Shown: piece by piece, positions 10,515 to 21,302 of the stretch
Layout: each line of letters opens with the position of its first letter
How positions within the stretch are numbered: position 1 is the stretch's first letter
NCBI GenBank assembly: GCA_964017185.1
Contig: OZ024871.1
Coordinates: forward strand, 64,112,866-64,176,865
Direction: 5' to 3'
Source: Rugalucina vietnamica
Lineage: Eukaryota; Mollusca; Bivalvia; Lucinida; Lucinidae
Length of the DNA stretch: 64,000 nt
Translations under genes and position numbers: made by a program
Notes under the pieces: model-generated
Seen by the model: only the letters and a program-made list of their open reading frames with translations
The model's database searches: none
Told to the model about the DNA's origin: nothing

Positions 10515-12110
10515 CGGTGTTTCTGGTATTTCGACAGTCAGCTTAACTAATCAAATAATTAACAGAAGTGTGATATTTGTCCAAGTCAATTGATTAATGC
10601 GATAATCCATTAATATGTTTACGCCTTCAATCACACGTAAGGTGACAAAATTCGTGTTTGTCAATTAAAGGCGATGTGTGAATGCTTTGTCTTTGGCGGT
10701 GACCGATGGCCGACATTCTTGAAGTGTTAAATGGTAAAAGAATAAAACATGACTCCGATGCATATCGTGCAACCTTAAGCACAAGAAAATAAAAAATGAC
10801 TTTCGTTCAATGCCGATTAAGGACCTAGCGTTTTTCGCTGATTTCAAGCGTAAAGTGGTCAAAACACACAGACATGTATACGATTACAGCGCCAAAAATT
10901 AGGGTGAAATAAGTCCGTGCATATTTATTGTATTTGAAAACTTTCGAATTCGTTTCATTTTACACACATTTTGGTATGAAATTTAAACAGGCTGACTGTA
11001 TTTTCTGTTTGAAATTATTTTTGCCGAATTATCCTGTATTCTAAAAGAAATAATCATAATCGCACCAATTTATAGTGAGGCGTTTTCAAAGTCCTTTAGT
11101 GTATATACCCAAAAGATAGTTATGAATGATCAGCCCAAGACGTATCATTAAGTTATAAATAACAAATAATACACCAGATCACACATTTGGGCATGGTAGG
11201 AAAATCAGGGCGAAACGACTCACCAACTAGGGGCGAAACGACTCACGGGCGAAACGACCCAGGGCGAAACGACCCAGGGCGAAACGACTCACGGGCGAAA
11301 CGAATCAGGGGCGAAACAACTCATGGGCGAAACGACCCGGGACCTTTGACATGCGATCGCTTTTAACAGAAAGAAAACAAGCGGCAGGTTTTGGTGTCAA
11401 AACATCTCATAGTGATCAAAAATTGAAATGAATTGCCATTGTACTCATTTTTTCCAATATTCATCATTTTTTAATAAAAATTGCAATTTTGTCAAAAAAA
11501 TGAACTTTTACTAAAATTGTGAGATATTTTAAATTGGTATTAGGCTTAATCATTAGCTTTGGAGCTCTTGTGTGTAAATTTGGAATTAAAAATGTGTTCT
11601 TAATGATGTGGAATTTTTTCGATTTTCCAATTTTCAGCATTTACAGAAAATGGGAATTTTCATTGTTTCCGAAAATCGTTTCCGCAATGATTTTTGGTCT
11701 TATCACACATATTATCAAACTCTTTCAGACTGTGCAAATTCAAAAAAGCTAGGTTTAAAATTGTTAGTTAAAATGTCACTTAAAATATGAAAAATCTAAA
11801 TGGTGCAAAACTTCTTTTGATGAGTATATAATAATTATATGCATAATTCATTCTGGTTGTATAATTGTCTGCGCTTGCGTTCAACTATGTTTTGAAAAAA
11901 TCGACTCATAAAAAAAAAATTTTATGTAACGATTTAGTACTGTGTAAAGGCATAGCTTAGTTTTCAGTTTTTGAAATGATGTTTCGATTCATGCATTTGA
12001 AAGCTACCATAACAAGAGTATCTTGTCGAAAAGAGTTTGCTTATGTACAGTACATGCATGTGATAATACTTTTTTTCCAGAAAAAAAATAACGACAGGTG
12101 TAATAAGAGC

Positions 12111-12772
12111 TGTCGCAGGACAGCGTAGCTCGCCTGACTTGTGCTTTGCCACTAAATTTATCAAAATCTATGACCCATGACCTTGACCTCAAGGTCGCTC
12201 AGGTGGGTTGTGATGGTACAGCATAAAATTTCAGACCAATATCCACAAACGTGCAAAGTTTCAACTTGATCCATCAACATAGAGGTACATGTATATAGAC
12301 TTCAAAAATCTTTAACCCAAAACTTTAACCAAAAATTTCTTAGGCCATGACCTTGACCTCAAGTTCACCCAGGGTGGGTCATAATGGTACAGCACAAAAC
12401 TTCGGACCAATATCTACCATCATGCAAAGTATCAACTTGATCCATCGACATGTTCAAGAGATATAGACTTCTAAAAACTTTAACCGAAAACTTTAACAAA
12501 AAAAAATCTAAGTCTGTGACCTTGACCTCAAGGTCACCCAGGGTGGGTCATGATGGTACTGCATAAAACTTCAGACCAATATCTACCAACATGCAAAGTA
12601 TCAACTTAATACATCAACGTGTTCAAGAGATATTGACTTCTAAAAACTTTAATGAAAAAGTCACTAGAGCACGAAATATAGGTCAAGGTCACTAGATCAA
12701 TGTGGGTGCAAAGTCGAGACATCAAGGAGAAGCCATATGCAAGGTTTGATGGTTGTAGGCTTTATAGTTGAT
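12111..12772 (+). mobile_element. Tandem-array element A (about 171-bp unit)
   Basis: It opens GTCGCAGGACAGCGTAGCTC and carries about four copies of a unit of about 171 bp, marked by GACCTTGACCTCAAGGTC at about 12179, 12350 and 12520. The same start and unit occur in element B at 21653, whose far end (CAGGCGAGCTA) is the inverted complement of its start (TAGCTCGCCTG). Here the far end has decayed. The central array with short inverted ends matches the architecture described for bivalve pearl/HINE elements; that assignment is an inference. Confidence 0.75.
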
Positions 12773-12805
12773 GAGCTATTAAGGGTTGGCTTAAAAAATG
12801 ACATC

Positions 12806-12986
12806 CATCAGGAAAACATGCCCATGCAAGTATACCCCCCTGAATCCCAACTTTATATACTAACACTGGTGTATGAAGGAATATACTATTTTTCTCATCT
12901 CTGACCCAAAACATAGATTGTGGGTAGTCGTTAGAACTGCCTCAGCTATAATTCTCAGTAGATTACGTGGGCATGTCTTCATAATA
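12806..12986 (+). mobile_element. Hairpin MITE family 1, decayed copy
   Basis: The CATCAGGAAAACATGCCCAT end, the ACATAGATTGTGGGTA arm and the closing GGGCATGTCTTCATAAT end are present. The second hairpin arm is deleted after GAACTGCCTCAG. Confidence 0.75.
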
Positions 12987-13205
12987 CATTTTAGCAACTC
13001 TTAAAACACAGTATATTACAGATACATTCACATTCAGGGACATTATAAACTGTTGCATTTGTCCTGCTTACTGTAAATTTCCAATGAGCATGGACTATCA
13101 TTGTAAAAAGTTTCATTGATAAGACTTCACTTGTAAGATACTGACCAATCAATTTACACAAACTGTCTTATATTAGAACATTTACCCTTTGTGATTCAGC
13201 ATGGT

Positions 13206-14735
13206 CAAGGCAAAGAAAAACCAGAGGACCAATGGTCCTGTAAACGCTCACCTGAGATCAGCTGCATATACCAATAAACATGTTTGAATATTATGGTATT
13301 TAACTCCAGTGCAGGGGCAGATAAGCCCTTGGGCCATTTTCTTTTTTCAGAATCTTCAATATTCTGTCCATTTGCCAATTTCCTGTTGGCTTTTTCCTTC
13401 AAATGACATTTTAACAGTTTTCCCAATTCAGATGCACAGGCAACCCATGTTGACCTTGCCATAAACTTGGTCAAGGTCATCACAGGGTCATGATTTATAT
13501 ATACATTTGAGTACTTTAGCCATCGATGCCTCACGCCAAGTTTCCTTGAAATCAGTCTATTGGTTTCAGAAAAGATGATTTTTGATGGGTTTTTACCATA
13601 TATGGGCATGGCGGCCATCTTGGTCATGTGACCTAGATTATTTATATACACATTGATTCCCCCATTCTATAGATGCTTCACTTAAAATTTGGCTTTGTTT
13701 GGCCAAGCGGTTTCAGAGGAGAAGACGTTTGAATATTATGGAAATATACATGTATATTGCCCCGGGGTGGGGGCACATGAGCCCCTGGGGTCCAATTTTT
13801 TTCAGAATCATTAATATCTAGTCCTACTGCCCATTTCCTGCAAGACTTTCACTTTAAATGACATTTTAAAAGTTTTCCCCATTCAAATGCATTGGTGACC
13901 TACGTTGACCTTCCCGTAAAATAGGTCAAGGTCATCACAGGGTCATGATTTATATACACATTGTAGTGCTTGAGCCATCGATGCTTCGTGCCAAATTTCG
14001 TTGAAATCGGTCAACCGGTTCTGGAGAAGAAGATTTTTGAACGGTTTTTACCATATATGGGCATGGCGGCCATCTTGGTCATGTGACCTGGATTTTTTAT
14101 ATACATATTTGTTACCCCTTCCTATTGATGCTTCACATAAAATTTCGCTTTGATTGGCCAAGCGGTTTCAGAGGAGAAGATGTTTGAATATTATGGAGAT
14201 ATACATGTATATTGCCCCGGGGTGGGGGCGGATGAGCCTCTGGTGCCCAATTTTTTTCAGAATCATTAATATTCAGTCCTACTGCTCATTTTCTGCAAGA
14301 TTTTTCCTTTAAATGACAATTTAACAATTTTTGCCATTCAAATGCATTCGCGACCTATGTTGACCTTGCCGTAAAATAGGTCAAGGTCATCATAGGGTCA
14401 TGATTTATATACACATTGTAGTGCTTGAGCCATTAATGCTTCATGCCAAGTTTGGTTGAAATCGGTCCAGTGGTTCCGGAGAAGAAGATTTTTGAAGGGT
14501 TTTTACCATATATGGGCATGGCGGCCATCTTGGTCATGTGACCTGGATTATTTATATACACATTGGTTCCCCCTTCCCATAGATGCTTCATGTAAAATTT
14601 TGCTTTGATTGGCCAAGCGGTTTCAGAGGAGAAGATCTTTGAAAAGTGTGGACGACGGACGGACGACGGACGGACGGACGACGGAGCATGGGTATACTAT
14701 AAGCTCACCTTGTGAGCCTGACGGCTCAGGTGAGC
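13206..14735 (+). mobile_element. Tandem-array element C (about 460-bp unit)
   Basis: It opens with the hairpin AGGACCAATGGTCCT and GCTCACCTGAG and closes with CTCAGGTGAGCTAAAA, so the ends are inverted complements. Inside, about three units of about 460 bp are marked by GGCGGCCATCTTGGTCATGT at about 13610, 14070 and 14525. A GGACGGAC tract (14650-14685) precedes the last hairpin. The same termini occur at 27336-29250 and, inverted, at 38731-40725, but with different inner units. No transposase or replicase is encoded. The 67- and 148-residue frames over it are translations of the repeat. Confidence 0.8.
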
Positions 14736-15368
14736 TAAAAAGAAGTAAACAACATGAAATTATTATATATCAATTTTATTTGCATATTTTCACTTTCTTT
14801 AGGTATGTATAAAGTTTATTTGAGGAAGTTTGTTTTGATTTGGATTTCTAGTGTTCGCTGGTTATCATATTTCCATGTATAGAGTTATAATTATGAAGAC
14901 AAACAATAGATTTTTCTGTGCACTGATACTGTAAGTATCCAAGTGACAGTATTGATTTTTCTTCTACACTGACTGACTGACTGACTACAGTTTGAAAAAA
15001 CAGGTAAATTCGTTTGTCCACGCTCATTGGAAATTAACAGTATAAATGTTAAAATGTCAACGAATGGTATTTTAACACATTTATAAGCAGGATAAATGAC
15101 TGGCTACAATATATAATTTGAACCAGCATTTTATAAAATATATCAAATTTTTAGGGTTAATGTGCCATTTAAATAATGCGCTCAGTTGAATTGAGAACAA
15201 ACAAGTTTTGTAACCTGGGAACAAAGACAAAAAAATAACATAACATATTTCAGTGTAGTCTTCTTAAATTGTTTTCTCCCTTAAAACAAATTGATTTCAT
15301 CCACCAAAACATGAAACAGAATTAGCACAAGACAGGATGAACAACTGAACGTCACGAAAACATGTACT
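14736..15368. other. No recognised feature
   Basis: AT-rich sequence with no usable reading frame or recognisable repeat, apart from four GACT units near 14971. Confidence 0.5.
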
Positions 15369-15465
15369 TATCCCCCTTATACCCAACTCTTGAATAGTAA
15401 AACTGGAGTTTGCAGGGGTAAACCTATTTTTCTTAGTTATTTTTGCTCCAAAACATATACTTAAG
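15369..15465 (+). mobile_element. Hairpin MITE family 1, left fragment
   Basis: Only the CCCCCTTATACCCAACTC...GGAGTTTGCAGGGGTAAACC block and the start of the first hairpin arm remain. Confidence 0.6.
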
Positions 15466-16590
15466 GAATTAAAATACGCAACACACTAAATTCCAATTTT
15501 TACGTATGTATTTGATGTTTTGATAAAACCCTTTTATGAAATGACCTACTGACTGATTTTTGCACGTGATGAAATGAGAAAACGTCATTTAATTGACAAA
15601 ATTAACGACAAAACGTCAAAAACTATGAAAAACGCAAATTGTGACGTAAACGTCGGGGCGAAGGGGAAGATGACAAATTCTTTGCAAGTGGGTTACGTGA
15701 CGTCGACTTGATAATGTGCAATAAAGACTAGGATCATTGTATACTTAGGCGCCGTGACATGTTGCGTTAAATCTGATTACCGGAATGCTGAAGTTTACAA
15801 TAACGAAAAATAAGTAATTAACGTCATATTAATTATTCGATTTTGGCTATTTGTACCTAAACGGTATATATGGAACCAGCATACGACACGACGTGCTTTT
15901 TAATTAACAGCGACATCACAGGTACCGTAGAAATGGATCATCGGAGCGTTTGTTTTGACGTTCGTTAAACAGAATATCACGTTATGTAAAGGAGCGAAAC
16001 GGATTATACGCTTGGAGTAAACACTCGATTAAAGCTCTGTAATCAAACTTTTGGCAATTGATCATTTCTGAAATCAGAAAATTTGAAAAAAACATAATGA
16101 GAGTCTTTAAAATGCAGGATGTTGGATTTTGACGTTAAAATGGACGTTTTATGGACGTCTGAAGTACAAAGGTAATGTTTACGTAAATAATCATTTTATT
16201 GAATGTAACGCATGCCGAAGGAAATTTTACTGGTTTTTTACTCATTTTTTCGATTGACGTTGGTGACGTTAAACGTCCCATAACATACCCAAATGTTACC
16301 AACTGATCAATGATTACATCTGCAATCACTTTTAGGGGGTTTGGAAACAAAATAGTGGTTTTGGTTTCAAACTTGACATTTACTGATCATGGTTACAGGG
16401 TGACCACTGTAGGTCAGTGTGGTTACGGGTACGCCATTAAGCATACGTAACCGACATTGTGACTCAACCTGTTGCAATTTGACGTTTAGATATTGTTTTC
16501 GTATAAGAGGCTCAGTTATACCACAGACTTGCATTACAAAGCATGTTTTTAGTAACCCAAAGTATTTGTTGCGCTTCTTTATTCCTTAAG
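15466..16590. other. Gene-free stretch rich in TGACG/CGTCA motifs
   Basis: About a dozen ACGTCA, TGACGT or CGTC cores lie between about 15575 and 16490, for example GTGACGTAAACGTC and TTGACGTTGGTGACGTT. No reading frame of note. It may be a decayed transposon or a set of CRE half-sites. Confidence 0.45.
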
Positions 16591-16751
16591 TATAGATTAT
16601 GAATACCCTCTGAGGCGGTTCTAACATGTACCCAAAATCTATGATTTGAGCAAAAATAAGAAAAATGTTAAAACTTATCAGCTGAAAATATTTCAATTTT
16701 TAAAGCTCAAAAATCTCAGACTGTTTATTGCATGGGCAAGTTTTCGTAATG
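16591..16751 (+). mobile_element. Hairpin MITE family 1, right fragment
   Basis: It holds the shortened hairpin, GAGCAAAAATAAGAAAAAT and the terminal GGGCAAGTTTTCGTAATG. The left block is missing. Confidence 0.65.
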
Positions 16752-16759
16752 ACATGTAC

Positions 16760-16879
16760 CAGTACCCAGAGTCAAAGTTTTGAGCAAAAATACAACAAAA
16801 TAATAAAAAACTTTCAAATGAAAATCTTCAATTTTCACAGCTATAAAATCTGTATATTTCATGAGTGTGTCTTCCTATG
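16760..16879 (+). mobile_element. Hairpin MITE family 1, right fragment, abutting the previous one
   Basis: It starts at GTACCCAGAGTCAAAGTTTTGAG and ends near GAGTGTGTCTTC. It follows the preceding right end directly, as if two copies had recombined. Confidence 0.5.
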
Positions 16880-16949
16880 CAATATGGTCCATTGTTTCTG
16901 CAGATATAGAACCTAGTTTTCTGAATATCCAGCTCAAATTAATTGCATA

Positions 16950-17229
16950 CATCAGGAAAACATGTTCATGCAACTAATACCCCCTTAAACCCCACTTTGA
17001 TATAGTAAAACTGGGGTATGTAGGGGTATACCTATTTTGCTTAATTTTGCTCCAAAACATAGATTGTGGGTACTTGTTAGAAATGCCTCAGTGAGGCAGT
17101 TCTAATGTGTACCCACAATCAATGTCTCGAGCAAAAATAAGTAAAATATCAAAATTTTTTCAATTATTTTTTTTTAATTTTTACTGCTGAAAAATTCTTT
17201 GTATATTACATAGGAAAGTTTTTGTAATG
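16950..17229 (+). mobile_element. Hairpin MITE family 1, full-length copy
   Basis: Both ends (CATCAGGAAAACATG and AGTTTTTGTAATG) and both hairpin arms are present; the arms meet at GCCTCAGTGAGGCAG. Confidence 0.8.
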
Positions 17230-17541
17230 CTTATTACCATTCCCCAAAGGCTTTGACAGAAAAGCATGAAAAAGTAATAAAAATGAAAATGTAATGACAG
17301 CTTTAGCCTTAATAGTATGTAACAGACAAATCAATTACATTTCAACATACAATGAATGACAAAAATGGTGACCTTAGTAAGATTGATCCAATAAAAATTA
17401 ATGCACTTATCAATGTTTTCATGGAACAAGAAAAGTGTAAAACACTTCGTACAAATTTTCATTTTTCCTACCAAAACAGCTTTAGAAGCTTCAACAACAC
17501 TCATCTTAATGCTGACATACATTACTAAAACATGTTAAAGA

Positions 17542-17819
17542 CATCAGGAAAACATGTCCGTGAAATAAATACCCCTGTTTACCCCACTTTTATATAGAAA
17601 AACTGGGGTTTGCAGGGGTATACCTATTTTTCTTATTTTTGCTCCAAAACATAGATTGTGGGTACTCGTTAGAACCGCCTCGCCGAGGCGGTTCTAACGT
17701 GTACCCACAATCTATGTTTTGAGCAAAAATAAGAAAAATATCAAAAATTTTCCTCTGAAAATTATCGATTTTTGACCTGAAAAAATTACCGCATATCATA
17801 TGGGCATGTTTTCGTAATG
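17542..17819 (+). mobile_element. Hairpin MITE family 1, reference copy
   Basis: This is the cleanest 278-bp copy. The ends are imperfect inverted repeats (CATCAGGAAAACATGTCC against CATTACGAAAACATGCCC). A left block CCCCACTTTTATATAG with its near-complement CTGGGGTTTGCAGGGGTA forms one hairpin. The centre (about 17620-17745) is a near-perfect palindrome with arms of about 55 bp meeting at CCGCCTCGCCGAGGCGG. No coding potential. About 19 copies or fragments occur in the window. Its superfamily is unknown to me and no clear target duplication was seen. Confidence 0.85.
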
Positions 17820-18072
17820 GATAAGCCTTTTCGACCCTAACTTGAGACAAGTGATAGCCTTATAAACTGTTAGAGACTTGAAAAATTACATAGGATACAC
17901 ATTCGTACATTAATTGAATGAATTAGCATTTGATATATACTCAGCTCCTATGAAAAGCTACCTCCATTGAAATTTCTATTTTTTGAAAAATACATGTATA
18001 AAATTTCTGTCTAAAAGTTTAGTTTCAAGCATGATTATAGTTAACTGCAATTTAAAGCCCCATTTTCACAAA

Positions 18073-18309
18073 TGAGCCTGTGCATGGGAAAACCAACAAT
18101 CTGCATAGGCGAAAACAAAGACGCAGATCAGCTTCGCGGTAACCGCGAAGCTGATCAGCGTCTTTGTTTTCGCTACACGGATAGTACATTTCCTCCTCTA
18201 CTTATTCCCAAATTTTCAAGATTCTGGGTTTCTTCTGTGACTGTACAGCCTGGTTTGTGTTGGACCTGGTCGGAAACCCAAATTGTTGGTTTTGTCATGC
18301 ACAGGCTCA
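18073..18309 (+). mobile_element. MITE family 2 (GAGCC ends), full-length reference copy
   Basis: The element is about 237 bp. The ends TGAGCCTGTGCATGGGAAAA and TTTTGTCATGCACAGGCTCA are inverted complements. A central palindrome reads AAAGACGCAGATCAGCTTCG followed by its complement, meeting at GCGGTAACCGC. A short open frame crosses the hairpin, but it recurs only because the repeat recurs. Nine copies lie in the window, in both orientations, often next to TATA or ATAT. Confidence 0.85.
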
Positions 18310-18960
18310 AATCGGCATGTGTTTCCATACTTCTAAAACCCTCTTGAAAATGCCACCAATTTGGGTTTTAATTTTTCCATCAACTAGTGGAATCGAGGAC
18401 CTAACTTACAGGTAGTGCCCAAAGTTTGTATTTCTCTGTACATTCCAATGGAAGCTCCTGACATTTCTCAAGGAGTGTGTATAATCTATTCAGCTGTGAT
18501 GATCACTGATTTCAATAGCAATGATGGATGCAACTTTGTGCCATGAAAGTGAATGCTGAAGTTGTCTATTCAGAATGAATCAAATATCATGTTTTAATTG
18601 AACCTGATGTATGGGTAACTTTTCATTGACGCTATGCATATAACAACTTTGTTGCTGGTGCAAAGTTAAGTTGTTTAACCCAACTATCTACTCAAAGTGA
18701 CAAAATGCAGAAAACTAAGTTTTTATAGGGTACAACACAAAACAAAATGCACCAACCTAACTGAGTAAAACTATTGCAGAAGAAAGAACATCGTATTGTT
18801 AACAAAAAAAAAATGAACAAAAACATCAATTTTGAGCGCAAGGTGCAAGTTGATGGCCATTAAAATAATCAGTTAATTTTCATTTTTAGATTATTAATGT
18901 CATTTAGCCTTAAGTCAAGACTCATTCAAATGTATATTTAGTGGATTAGGTTTGATTTCC
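18310..18960. other. No recognised feature
   Basis: Unique-looking AT-rich sequence without a convincing gene or repeat. Confidence 0.45.
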
Positions 18961-18964
18961 CCAT

Positions 18965-19110
18965 CAACAATTTTCAGTCATGTCGGGATGGAGCAACCCC
19001 TTCCTGTGCATTAACCAGTACTATGAGGAGTAAATGTCTTGCTCAAGGCCACAACCCCATATGGGGTTTGAACCCACAATTCACTTGATCTAGTCTGATG
19101 GTTTTCTTGT
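18965..19110 (-). mobile_element. SINE-like remnant with V-domain-like box
   Basis: Read on the minus strand it contains GGGTTCAAACCCC (like a tRNA-derived B box) followed by CCTTGAGCAAGACATTTACT. The latter resembles the conserved central box of V-SINEs. A shorter related piece lies at 25130-25205. No A box was identified. Confidence 0.5.
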
Positions 19111-19347
19111 ATGAGCCACGTTATGATAACCAGAGATGTGGTTTCTTCACAGGTCCGACACAAACCGAGCTGTGCAAGCACAGAAGATGGCTAGAGGCTG
19201 GAAATTTTGGATTTAAAAAGTAGAGGAATTGTACCAACCATGTAGCAAAAACAAAGGCCCTGACCAGCTTTGCAGTTTCTGTAAAGCTGATCAGCCCCTT
19301 TGAAATTGTCTATGCATATTTTTGGTTTTCTCATGAGGTGGCTCATA
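19111..19347 (-). mobile_element. MITE family 2 copy
   Basis: Ends ATGAGCCAC and GTGGCTCAT. It contains GGTCCGACACAAACCGAGCTG and a degraded central hairpin. Confidence 0.75.
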
Positions 19348-19400
19348 AGTAGAGGGAGTCTAGGTTAGTTAATCATTGTATTTTACATTCATGTATTATA

Positions 19401-19638
19401 TGAGCCACCCCATGGGAAAACCAACAATCTGCATATGCGAAAACAAAGACGCAGATCAGCTTCGCGGTAACCGCGAAGCTGATCAACGCCTTTGTTTTCG
19501 CTACTCGGATAGTACATTGCCTCTTCTACTTAAATCCGAAATTTCAAGCTTCTTGCTCTCTTCTGTGACTGTACAGCTCCGTTTGTGTAGGACCTGGTCG
19601 GAAACCACAATGTTGGTTTTCCCACGAGGCGGCTCATA
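19401..19638 (+). mobile_element. MITE family 2 copy
   Basis: Ends TGAGCCACCCCATGGGAAAA and CCCACGAGGCGGCTCATA. The central palindrome is intact (GCGGTAACCGC). Confidence 0.85.
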
Positions 19639-19763
19639 TTATGTGAACATGCAAAATTTATGACTGAAATTGTACAGCAGTTAAAGAATTATGCAGCATG
19701 GTTGACAGCATTATAAAATTGAAATGAAGGTCATTTGCTGATAACTCATAGAGGATTAACATA

Positions 19764-19963
19764 TAAGCCGCATCATGAGAAAACTACCTTTCTGAACATG
19801 AATAAAATGCAGATCAGCTTTGTAGTGTTGTTTTTGCTACACTTATAGTAGAAGCCCCCTTGTTCAATCAATCCAAAGTTGCTAGCTTCTGGCATTCTTC
19901 AGGGACTATACAGGCTGGTTTATGTTGGACCCCAGAGAAATGTTTTGTTGTGATGCAGCTTAC
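19764..19963 (+). mobile_element. MITE family 2, degraded copy
   Basis: The ends are altered to TAAGCCGCATCATGAGAAAA and GTGATGCAGCTTA, and half of the central hairpin is missing. The right end is duplicated just downstream (19984-20015, AAATGTTTTGTTGTGATGTA). Confidence 0.65.
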
Positions 19964-20024
19964 ATGACTTGGTCATACGCCAAAGAAATGTTTTGTTGTG
20001 ATGTAGCTTTAAGTTAACCCAGAT

Positions 20025-20270
20025 CATCAGGAAAACATATCCATGGATTGCATACCCCTTAAACCCCACTTTTATACAGGTAAAACTGGGGTGTACAATC
20101 TTTCTTATTTTTGCTTAAAAACATAGATTGTTGGTACTTGTTAGAACTGCCTTCTAACCCACAATCTGTGTTTTGAGCAAAAATATTGAAAATAGAGCAA
20201 TTTTCTAAAAAAAAAAAAAATCACTTTTTAAAACCTGAAAAAAATCACTGTATATTGCATGGGCAATCTT
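20025..20270 (+). mobile_element. Hairpin MITE family 1 copy
   Basis: Both ends are present. The hairpin tip is deleted, so the arms meet at AACTGCCTTCTAACC. Confidence 0.75.
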
Positions 20271-20369
20271 AACGAACAGCATATAAACTTAATCACAAGA
20301 AAACCAGCCCTGAGATTTCTCACCAGGATCAAGGCCAATAGGGTGATGATCATGTTTGTGAACATAATT

Positions 20370-20440
20370 ATGCCCCCTTATAATAGCCTTTTATATTGTA
20401 AAACTGGAGTGTACATAGATAAACATTTTTTTCTTATTAT
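20370..20440 (+). mobile_element. Hairpin MITE family 1, small fragment
   Basis: Only the block ATGCCCCCTTATAATAGCC to GTAAAACTGGAGTGTACA survives. Confidence 0.5.
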
Positions 20441-20938
20441 TATTGCATCAATAGCCGTGTCACACTATATTAACAGCCATATATTAACGAAAAGAAAGCC
20501 ATGTATTAATATAGCAATTCACGTGTGCACGTGCTGTTAATGCATGGCTTTTACGGGCGCCACACAAAACACATGCTAATAATGAGTAACTGAAGTCTGC
20601 ATGGTAACAAGCATAAGAATGAAAACTTTCATGCGTATAAAAATGTGATGAGGCTGTAAAATATAGTGCACCATTATTTCTTTTGTTTGTGCAGAATTTA
20701 TGTAATAATAGCGACCGACAATGATTTTGTCATTCATTAACATTCGTTAGGTCCCGAGGGGAGCATTGAAAACCAAGGGCTGCGCCTAGCGATTGTTAAT
20801 GAATGAAAAATCATATTTGATCCCTATATTGTTATTATTTTAGCTCAAAAGCATAGATTATGGGTATTCATAAAACCTGCTGCAGCTGATCAACTTAATC
20901 CTCAAATCATCAGCAAAAACCTTCTCCATTTTGGTCTT
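20441..20938. other. No recognised gene; downstream side of the UBFD1-like gene
   Basis: No reading frame of interest. Any UBFD1-like 3' UTR would extend into this side. No clear AATAAA was seen on the minus strand. Confidence 0.4.
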
Positions 20939-21138
20939 ATAAGGGAGTACTGATGATAATTGATGATAATACATATTAACGGACACATTTGCAAATTTCT
21001 TCATTAAAAACCTATGTTGTTGGTGCTTATTAGAAGCGCCTCACTGAGGCCATTCTATTGAGCATCAACATCATAGGTTTTTATATAGAAACAAAGATTA
21101 TCTTTTAGTTATCATCAATTCCCATCAAATACTCCCTT
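20939..21138. mobile_element. 200-bp palindromic MITE-like element
   Basis: The ends TAAGGGAGTACTGATGATAA and its imperfect complement (ATCAATTCCCATCAAATACT then CCCTTA) flank an inner hairpin. The hairpin is AAAAACCTATGTTGTTGGTG meeting near GCCTCACTGAGGC and returning to ATCATAGGTTTTT. It resembles family 1 in its hairpin tip only. Confidence 0.7.
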
Positions 21139-21166
21139 AAACTGGTTTTCTGTTCTAAGAATATAA

Positions 21167-21178
21167 TGAGCCGGCTCA
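21167..21178. repeat. Fused MITE family 2 ends (footprint-like scar)
   Basis: TGAGCC directly joined to GGCTCA, with nothing between. This looks like the two termini of a family 2 MITE left after loss of its interior. It lies 14 bp beyond the UBFD1-like stop codon, in the presumed 3' UTR. Confidence 0.55.
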
Positions 21179-21191
21179 TATATCACAATAT

Positions 21192-21302
21192 TCAGTAAAA
21201 CTGCCATTTTCCCAACACTGTGTCTTTAATGGCTTCCACATATTGAGCTGGTACCCAGTAAATCCAGTACCGAGAGGCTTCTGTTGGTCCTAGCTGGAGA
21301 GC
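21192..21302 (-). CDS. UBFD1: UBFD1-like last coding exon
   Basis: The acceptor TTTCAG precedes 21302. It encodes ALQLGPTEASRYWIYWVPAQ and the C-terminus GKWQFY, then TGA at 21194-21192. Phase 0 start. Confidence 0.93.
   Translation of the reverse strand, partial: ALQLGPTEASRYWIYWVPAQYVEAIKDTVLGKWQFY

Noticed and set aside
13205-13651. 148-residue minus-strand ORF
   Set aside because: It lies entirely in the first unit of a tandem-array element and is not open in the sister units.
18072-19663. Conserved peptide ENKDADQLRGNREADQRLCF in several frames
   Set aside because: It is the translation of the central hairpin of the family 2 MITE. Copies appear in both orientations with stops nearby, and there is no gene structure.
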